DNA from: Streptomyces sp. NBC_00286
GTDB taxonomy: Bacteria; Actinomycetota; Actinomycetes; Streptomycetales; Streptomycetaceae
Assembly (NCBI RefSeq): GCF_036173125.1
Contig: NZ_CP108054.1
Span: 8,275,001-8,339,000, forward strand
Reading direction: 5' to 3'
DNA length: 64,000 bases
The stretch's first letter is position 1. Every line of letters begins with the position of its first letter. The notes below the pieces were generated by a model. The model searched no databases. It had not been told where the DNA came from and worked only from the letters and a program-made list of their open reading frames with translations. Position numbers and translations under genes: made by a program. Positions 59,200 through 64,000 of the stretch are shown here, piece after piece.

Positions 59200-60156
59200 A
59201 TGAACACAGCGAGACAGGCCGCGCGTCAGCGCAGGCAACGACGCAGGCTTGCGCTGGGAACCACCTTGGTGGCGGTGACCGCCGCGGCCGTTCTCGCCTA
59301 CCTGGCCATGGGGTGGTCGCTCCCCGACCGCGAGGCGGAGGCAGGGCATGCCGCGGCCACACCCAGAGCCACCGCCCAGGAGAGAGCCACCACCACGACG
59401 GGCACCCCGAGCGCGTCGGCGAAGCCGACCGCGACCGGCAGCCCGACGCCGACGGCCGCTGCGAAGACCCGTCCAGCACGCCCTTCGGCCAAAGCCACCC
59501 CGAAACGGCCCCCGCGAGCGGCGCCCAACACGCCATCGTTGGCAGGGCGGATTCGGCCCAACACCCCCTACACCGGGGTCGCCACCGCCTACGAGGCCGC
59601 CGACGGAAACGGCGCCTGCCTGTTCGGCCCGAGTCCCGACCTCATGATCGCGGCCATGAACGCCACGGACTACGAGACGTCCAGGGCCTGCGGCGCGCAC
59701 GTGCTGGTCCGTGCGGCCAACGGCAAGTCGATCACGGTACGGATCACCAACGTATGCCCCCTGCCCTGCGCACCCGGGCAACTCGACCTCAGCCAGCAGG
59801 CCTTCGCCAAACTCGACGATCTCAAGGTCGGCCGGATACCGATCACCTGGGAGCTGCTGAGTCCCAGCACGTCCGAGACGATCTCCATCAGGTACAAGAC
59901 CGGGTCGAGCCCTTACTGGTGCGGCATCCAGGCGATCGGCCACCGCAACCCGGTCGCGCGCCTGGAGGTCCGGGCCGGCGACGGCTGGCGGCAGTTGCCC
60001 CGTACCGGATACAACTATTTCCTCTCCGAGAACGGCAGCGGCTGCGGCGGCTCGATCAGAGTCACGGACATCTACGGAGAACGGTTGACCATCACCGGGA
60101 TCGCGATACGGCCGGACGTCGTGCAACGGACCGGGGTTCAGTTCGCCCAGCACTGA
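59200..60156 (+). CDS. Expansin-like protein with N-terminal membrane anchor
   Basis: 318 residues from the ATG at 59200 (an ATG at 59185 lacks an RBS). A basic N-terminus and one hydrophobic helix (about 20-40) form a signal anchor. A Thr/Pro/Ala-rich linker (about 55-110) leads to an expansin-type double-psi barrel (TGVATAYEAADGNGACLFG, MNATDYETSRACGAHV, VRITNVCP) and a second beta domain. Bacterial expansins loosen plant cell walls without hydrolysis. It is divergent from the PAD gene. Confidence 0.85.
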   Translation: MNTARQAARQRRQRRRLALGTTLVAVTAAAVLAYLAMGWSLPDREAEAGHAAATPRATAQERATTTTGTPSASAKPTATGSPTPTAAAKTRPARPSAKATPKRPPRAAPNTPSLAGRIRPNTPYTGVATAYEAADGNGACLFGPSPDLMIAAMNATDYETSRACGAHVLVRAANGKSITVRITNVCPLPCAPGQLDLSQQAFAKLDDLKVGRIPITWELLSPSTSETISIRYKTGSSPYWCGIQAIGHRNPVARLEVRAGDGWRQLPRTGYNYFLSENGSGCGGSIRVTDIYGERLTITGIAIRPDVVQRTGVQFAQH

Positions 60157-60200
60157 CCCCGACTACGTTCCTGCCGCGGCCTATTACGGGACAGGCCGGG

Positions 60201-60439
60201 CTAGGCCCTGTCTCCCCGATCTTCGCGGGCGCACGACGCCTGGCACGGCTCCCCCACGCTCGGCTTCGCTCGCGCGGGCGGTGCCCCCACCGCCGCACGG
60301 CCGCATCACCCAAGTACGTCCAGTACGAGGGCGATGCGGCCGCACGCCGATGCTCCCCTACTGCCTGAAGGGCGTGGGAGGTGCCCCCAGCACCAGACGC
60401 CGCGCGCTGATCCGCGAAGATCGGGGAGACAGGACCTAG
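60201..60439. mobile_element. MITE-like element with 28-bp inverted repeats
   Basis: Arms at 60201-60228 and 60412-60439 match at 27 of 28 positions, start with CTAGG, and are followed inward by a second pair (GCACGACGCC/GACGCCGCGCGC). TA dinucleotides at 60202-60203 and 60437-60438 could be the target duplication, as in Tc1/IS630-type MITEs. A REP-like element is nested inside (60249-60288). No coding capacity. Confidence 0.7.
60249..60288. repeat. REP-like element, diverged copy
   Basis: 40-bp copy beginning CTCCCCCACGCTCGGCTTCG, with changes in the centre (CGCGCG for CGAGCG), nested in the MITE-like element. Confidence 0.75.
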
Positions 60440-60453
60440 TAGATTGTCGCGGC

Positions 60454-61155
60454 TTAATTTCGCTGTATGGTTGGGTAGAGGTGGCGTAGTTTCACGCGTG
60501 CGTCGTCGGTGGTGAACTGCCAGTCGACTTGGCGCTGGTTGCTGTTGGTCTGTTGCTGCCAGGCAGCAAGTTCGGCGTTGAGTACGGCGAGGTCGTCGAG
60601 GCGGCGGTCCAGGCACTGGCGGGTGAGCGCGGAGAGCTCGATCTCGGCGATGTTGAGCCAGGACCCGTGTTTGGGGGTGTGGTGGATCTCCAGGCGCTGG
60701 GTCAGCGCGAAGGCCTTTGCCGGGTCGAACGCCTCGTAGAGCGAGGCGGTGGTGTGGGTGTTGAGGTTGTCCATCACCAGCACGACCGTGGCGGCGTCGG
60801 GGTAGTCCACGGTCAGCAGGTGCTCGACCTGGTGCGCCCAGTCGACCCTGGTCCGGCGGGGCTGCGCGTCCACGCGTCGCCATCCGCGCAGCGGCTCGAC
60901 CCAGCAGAAGATCGAGCAGGTCCCCGAGCGGACGTACTCGTTGTCCTCGCGGCGGTCACGGCCCGGCCGCGCGGGAAGCGGATCACGGACGTGGCCGAGC
61001 AACTGGTACGGCTTCTCGTCCATGCACACCACCGGGCGCGTCGGGTCGAAGGGCCGGTGGTAGACCGCCAGGACATCCTCCATCGCCGCGGCGAAGGCCG
61101 CATTCGCAGCGGGCGGGATGGTCCAGCACTTCTTCACGTGAGGGCGCAGTTCCGT
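60454..61155 (-). CDS. IS630 transposase, downstream frame (orfB, -1 frameshift)
   Basis: The catalytic part, read in the -1 frame from the ACG codon at 61155. DDE residues are visible in [15 protein letters not shown] and I-A-E-I-E-L-S-A, so the domain is intact. It has no start codon or RBS of its own near the slip site, in line with production as an orfAB fusion. The ORF also stays open upstream in this frame, but that part overlaps orfA. Confidence 0.85.
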   Translation of the reverse strand, partial: TELRPHVKKCWTIPPAANAAFAAAMEDVLAVYHRPFDPTRPVVCMDEKPYQLLGHVRDPLPARPGRDRREDNEYVRSGTCSIFCWVEPLRGWRRVDAQPRRTRVDWAHQVEHLLTVDYPDAATVVLVMDNLNTHTTASLYEAFDPAKAFALTQRLEIHHTPKHGSWLNIAEIELSALTRQCLDRRLDDLAVLNAELAAWQQQTNSNQRQVDWQFTTDDARVKLRHLYPTIQRN

Positions 61156-61604
61156 TTTTTTAAGACCCGCCCGATCGTGGAGTGGTCCAGATCCGGGATG
61201 TCCTCGGCCAGCGCGACGTGCTTCTCCAGCAGGCGCAGCGACCAGCGGGCGTGTCCTTTGGGCGGCTTCGAGCAGGCCAGCGCAATCAGCCTTGCCTCGA
61301 CCTCGCCGGTCACCGGGGAGGGCACCGGCGGCAGTGCGCGTTCCTTCCGGCCGACCGTGGCCCACACATCGCCGCCGGTCTCCGCGTACCGCTTCGAGAT
61401 CAGGCGGACCGAATCGCACGAGACCCCGACCCGCTCCGCGATCACCGCCCGCGGAGCGACCTCGCCGGCCGAGGTGTCCAACGCGAGCAGCACCCGCGCC
61501 CGCCTGATCATCGACGCGCTGCGGACCCCCGTCGTCGTCACACGCTCCAACGCCCGACGGTCTTCGGCACTCAAGACAACCGGATACTTCTTCTGCGAGG
61601 ACAC
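61134..61604 (-). CDS. IS630 transposase, upstream frame (orfA)
   Basis: 156 residues from a GTG at 61604. It contains the helix-turn-helix DNA-binding part (ADDRRAL-type start, [36 protein letters not shown]) and ends shortly after a run of seven A residues on the coding strand (61155-61161). Translation in this frame stops at TGA soon after, while a -1 shift on A-AAA-AAA continues into orfB, giving a predicted 383-residue transposase. Confidence 0.85.
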   Translation of the reverse strand: MSSQKKYPVVLSAEDRRALERVTTTGVRSASMIRRARVLLALDTSAGEVAPRAVIAERVGVSCDSVRLISKRYAETGGDVWATVGRKERALPPVPSPVTGEVEARLIALACSKPPKGHARWSLRLLEKHVALAEDIPDLDHSTIGRVLKKRNCALT

Positions 61605-61695
61605 GGCACCCCTGCCCGGCCGAACGGAAGCATCAAGCGAAGCCTGCCCGACCCCAACTCCACCAACCAGAACGACACTTAGTCGCGACAGTCTA

Positions 61696-62259
61696 CTAGA
61701 GGGGCGTCGACGCCGACGGCACGAAGGGGGCACCGTGTCCCGGCACGATCAGGGCCGGGCCGAGTGCCAGGACCTTCTCCCTGGCCGCCCGCAGTTGATC
61801 GCGGTCCGGCGCGAAGGGGTCGTCGGCCGGTCCCTCGGCGGTCCACCACAGATGGGTCAGGACCACCAGGCCCTCGTCCGTCGTCGCGAGGGTGCTGACG
61901 TCCTCGGCGGTGTGGCCGGGGGTCGTCATGAGTGTGATCGACGGGGAGATGCGGTATCCGTCGGCGTTCCGGTCCTCCCAGACGTCGTCCTGGTAGATGG
62001 CCATGTGGTCGTGGAAGCGGGCCTCGGGAAACAGGGCGGCGTTCAGCGTGTGGTCCGGGTGGTGGTGGCTGAAGATCACGTCGGTGACGCCCTCGGGGGC
62101 GAGTCCGTGGGGCGCCAGCGGGTCCAGGATGAGCCGACGGTCCGCGACCATGCCGGGGTCGACGATCACGACGGTCTCGCCGTCGACGAGCAGGGAGACG
62201 GTGCCGGCCACCCGCGTGTCGGCGTAGCCGGTGGTCAGGACGTGGAACGAGGCGGTCAT
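61696..62259 (-). CDS. MBL-fold metallo-hydrolase
   Basis: 187 residues from the ATG at 62259 (AGGAA upstream). Metal motif S-H-H-H-P-D-H, with D-P-G-M earlier, M-T-T-P-G-H-T and L-T-H-L, a complete metallo-beta-lactamase core of the small single-domain hydrolase kind. The stop codon TAG at 61696-61698 is made of the IS630 target TA plus the first base of the IS, so the original C-terminus was probably slightly different. It lies downstream of a tetR gene on the same strand (44-bp gap). Confidence 0.87.
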   Translation of the reverse strand: MTASFHVLTTGYADTRVAGTVSLLVDGETVVIVDPGMVADRRLILDPLAPHGLAPEGVTDVIFSHHHPDHTLNAALFPEARFHDHMAIYQDDVWEDRNADGYRISPSITLMTTPGHTAEDVSTLATTDEGLVVLTHLWWTAEGPADDPFAPDRDQLRAAREKVLALGPALIVPGHGAPFVPSASTPL

Positions 62260-62303
62260 GACGGTTCCTCGGGTCGTGAGCTTGTGTGGCGGTACGAGCC
62301 GGG

Positions 62304-62918
62304 TCACCGGGGAAGGAGCACCCGGAAGCCGGTGATCAGGGCGCCGAGACCGATGTCGAAGGCGAGTTCGGCGCGGCGGTGGTCGGTGGGGGTGTCGTCG
62401 AGTACGGCGGTGAGGTGCGGGGCGGTTTCGCGGGTCACGTCGGAGACCATCACCGGCGGGGCCACGAGGTCGAGGGCGGAGCCGAGGACGAAGCTCTCCA
62501 GCGCGTTGATCAGGGGCATGACCTGGCTCGCGGTGAAGCCGGCGGTCAGCAGGAGTTCGGCGACCTTCTCGTACATCGCGTGCATGAAGGGTTCGGCGAG
62601 CGGGGCGGTGGCGAGCAGGGGTACCGCCCCGGGGTGCGCGGCGAAGGCCTTGCGGTAGGAGCGGGCCCATTCCTCCAGGGCCTGCTCCCAGGGCTGTGAC
62701 GCGTCCCAGTCGTCGGGGCTGGTCTCAAGGGCCAGCTCTTCCCGCATGAGCGAGATGATCTCGCCCCGGCCGGACACATGGTGGTAGAGCGCGGACGGGG
62801 CGACGCCGAGCTCCCTGGCCAGGGCGGGAATGGTGAGGGACCCCTGGTCGTCGGCGATTCTCAGCGCTGCGGCGCCGATGCGTCGGCGGTCCAGCAGAGG
62901 GGTGCGCGGCCTGGGCAC
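62304..62918 (-). CDS. TetR family regulator
   Basis: 204 residues from a GTG at 62918, GAGGAG upstream. Helix-turn-helix at about residues 13-60 (RIGAAALRIADDQGSLTIP through SALYHHVSGRGEII); TetR_C_1-like C-terminal domain. It heads a two-gene unit with the MBL hydrolase and is divergent from a YtcJ-like amidohydrolase gene, with two inverted repeats in between, so it probably controls both directions. Confidence 0.87.
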   Translation of the reverse strand: MPRPRTPLLDRRRIGAAALRIADDQGSLTIPALARELGVAPSALYHHVSGRGEIISLMREELALETSPDDWDASQPWEQALEEWARSYRKAFAAHPGAVPLLATAPLAEPFMHAMYEKVAELLLTAGFTASQVMPLINALESFVLGSALDLVAPPVMVSDVTRETAPHLTAVLDDTPTDHRRAELAFDIGLGALITGFRVLLPR

Positions 62919-63042
62919 GAAGGCTCCTCTTCGTATGTGTCACCGATGCGCAGGCGGCACGGTCGCCTGCCCGATGTCACCGGAAGTTTACCGAACAACT
63001 TTCAGTAAAACTCTTCCCGGCGGTTCGAGTGAGCCCTACATT

Positions 63043-63065
63043 ACCGAAACCGAATCAGTTTCGGT
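63043..63065. promoter_or_regulatory. Operator candidate ahead of the amidohydrolase gene
   Basis: ACCGAAAC and GTTTCGGT are perfect 8-bp arms with a 7-bp spacer, 31 bp before the ATG at 63097. A second, imperfect inverted repeat (AGTTTAC ... GTAAAACT, about 62985-63012) lies nearer the tetR gene. Confidence 0.55.
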
Positions 63066-63096
63066 TTTCGCCGTACGACGGGAGGGCGTCGCCACC

Positions 63097-64000
63097 ATGC
63101 AGGCCGACATCGTGTTCACCGAAGGGACCGTCAGGACCGGGGACGCCGAAAGCCCGGTGGTCGACGCACTCGCCGTCACGGGCGGCAGGATCATCGCGCT
63201 CGGGCCGGAGGCGCTCGCCGCCCGGGGCAGGGACACCGAAGTGGTCGATCTACGGGGAGGCGCGCTGCTGCCCGCGTTCGGCGACGGACACGTGCACCCG
63301 GTGATGGGTGGTCTGGGCCTGCTCGGAGTACCCGTCCGCGAGTGCACCTCCATGGAGGCGATCGTCGAGGCCGTACGGCACTGGGCAGGCGCGCATCCCG
63401 AGGCCGAGTGGATCACCGGCGACGGCTTCGACGCCTGGCTCGCCCCCGGCGGCAGGTTCGACGCCCGCCTGCTGGACGCGGCAGTCCCCGACCGGCCCGT
63501 GGTGCTGCGCACGATGGACCACCACACGGCGTGGGTGAACACCGAGGCGCTGCGCCGGGCCGGGTTCAACGCCGCCACGCCCGACCCGGACGGCGGGGAG
63601 ATCGTGCGCCGGGAAGGCTCCACCGAACCCCTGGGCACCCTGCGGGAGTTCCCCGCCATGCTGCCCGTACTCGACCTCGTACCCCAGCCGTCCCACGAAG
63701 TGCAGGTGGAGGCCCTGCGCGAGACCGCCGCCCGGTTCGCCGCCTCCGGAGTGACCTGGATGCAGGACGCCTGGGTCGAACCCCACCACGCCGACGTCTG
63801 GCTCACCGCGGCGACCAGTGGCCCGGGGCTTCCCGTCCGTGCCGACCTCGGCTACTTCCTGGGGCCCGAGCACTGGCGCGAGAACATCCTCCGGATCGCT
63901 GCCGAGCGTGAACGTGTGGAGGGTGCAGCCCCCGGGCTGCTCACCGCGCACACCGTGAAGTTCTTCGCGGACGGGGTCATCGAATCCGGCACGGCGGCTC
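63097..64000 (+). CDS. YtcJ-like amidohydrolase (3' partial)
   Basis: Open from the ATG at 63097 to the window end, 301 codons seen. The start is supported by GGGAGGG at 63080-63086. The N-terminal beta-sandwich (ADIVFTEGTVRTG, ALAVTGGRIIALG) is followed by the metal-binding D-G-H-V-H-P, VLRTMDHHTAWVN and, near the cut end, VKFFADGVIESGT, all typical of the COG1574 exoenzyme-like amidohydrolases (N-substituted formamide deformylase relatives). The C-terminal half lies outside the window. Probably controlled by the divergent TetR. Confidence 0.9.
   Translation, partial: MQADIVFTEGTVRTGDAESPVVDALAVTGGRIIALGPEALAARGRDTEVVDLRGGALLPAFGDGHVHPVMGGLGLLGVPVRECTSMEAIVEAVRHWAGAHPEAEWITGDGFDAWLAPGGRFDARLLDAAVPDRPVVLRTMDHHTAWVNTEALRRAGFNAATPDPDGGEIVRREGSTEPLGTLREFPAMLPVLDLVPQPSHEVQVEALRETAARFAASGVTWMQDAWVEPHHADVWLTAATSGPGLPVRADLGYFLGPEHWRENILRIAAERERVEGAAPGLLTAHTVKFFADGVIESGTAA

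Larger units (their letters stand above)
60439..61696 (-). mobile_element. IS630-family insertion sequence
   Basis: 1258-bp element with terminal inverted repeats (GTAGATTGTCGCGGCTT on the left, GTAGACTGTCGCGACTA read inward from the right; 19 of 24 matches) and flanking TA at 60437-60438 and 61697-61698. It carries a two-frame transposase with intact DDE residues. Its left end abuts the MITE-like element, and its right end supplies the last base of the MBL gene's stop codon. Confidence 0.88.

Overview
The window is about 64 kb of very GC-rich DNA with the codon bias, strong GGAGG-type ribosome binding sites, frequent GTG starts and dense TetR/GntR/LacI/ArsR regulators typical of a Streptomyces chromosome (inference; no rRNA or tRNA gene is visible). 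The gene content is mostly accessory or regional metabolism: catabolic enzymes, transporters each paired with a repressor, and secreted hydrolases.

Layout. 1-6.2 kb: 3' end of an RskA-type anti-sigma factor gene, a small basic protein, a DrrAB-like ABC exporter with divergent TetR, a serine hydrolase of the beta-lactamase fold, and a stand-alone type ISP restriction-modification C-terminal domain. 6.2-7.0 kb: composite repeat A. 7.0-16.4 kb: homogentisate dioxygenase with a GntR gene, a lipoprotein-TetR pair, a bis-MGD molybdenum oxidoreductase, a citrate-type transporter, an MFS exporter and SoxR. 16.5-23.4 kb: MaoC hydratase with TetR, YiaAB protein, MHS transporter, ArsR plus EamA exporter, TetR and two lineage-specific proteins. 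23.7-28 kb: secreted penicillin-acylase-type amidase facing a secreted DUF1343/NamZ-type muramidase. 28.2-35.3 kb: a lipid or lactone catabolic block (SDR, TetR, acyl-CoA dehydrogenase, APH-type kinase, DUF202 pair, FAD dehydrogenase), whose promoters share a TetR-like palindrome. 35.5-39.7 kb: tetratricopeptide-like protein, APC permease, and a Tat-exported sulfite-oxidase-fold protein overlapping a membrane cytochrome b. 40.5-43.8 kb: gluconate kinase, permease and GntR repressor, then a YchJ-like protein. 44.7-50 kb: a Pls/PosA-type single-module NRPS coupled to an M1 metallopeptidase. 50.3-60.2 kb: secreted enzymes (Ig-EstA-like esterase, cutinase/PET-hydrolase-like enzyme, peptidylarginine deiminase, expansin-like protein) with a flavocytochrome, a LacI regulator and a lipoprotein. 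60.2-61.7 kb: a MITE-like element abutting an intact IS630-type element that uses a -1 frameshift. 61.7-64 kb: MBL-fold hydrolase, TetR and the start of a YtcJ-like amidohydrolase running off the window.

The most unusual signal is repeat-based. The four longest gene-free stretches (about 0.6-0.85 kb each, near 6.2, 33.0, 39.7 and 43.9 kb) are four copies of one composite repeat, each carrying a core of exactly 102 nt with two nested, perfectly conserved 10-bp stems, as expected of a structured RNA or a mobile non-coding unit. Separately, a 39-40 bp REP-like element occurs four times, twice inserted in frame inside protein-coding genes. Functionally, the best candidates for poorly described systems are the NRPS/M1-peptidase pair, the APH kinase/acyl-CoA dehydrogenase/SDR locus resembling 4-hydroxyacid degradation systems, and the secreted polymer-active enzyme block.
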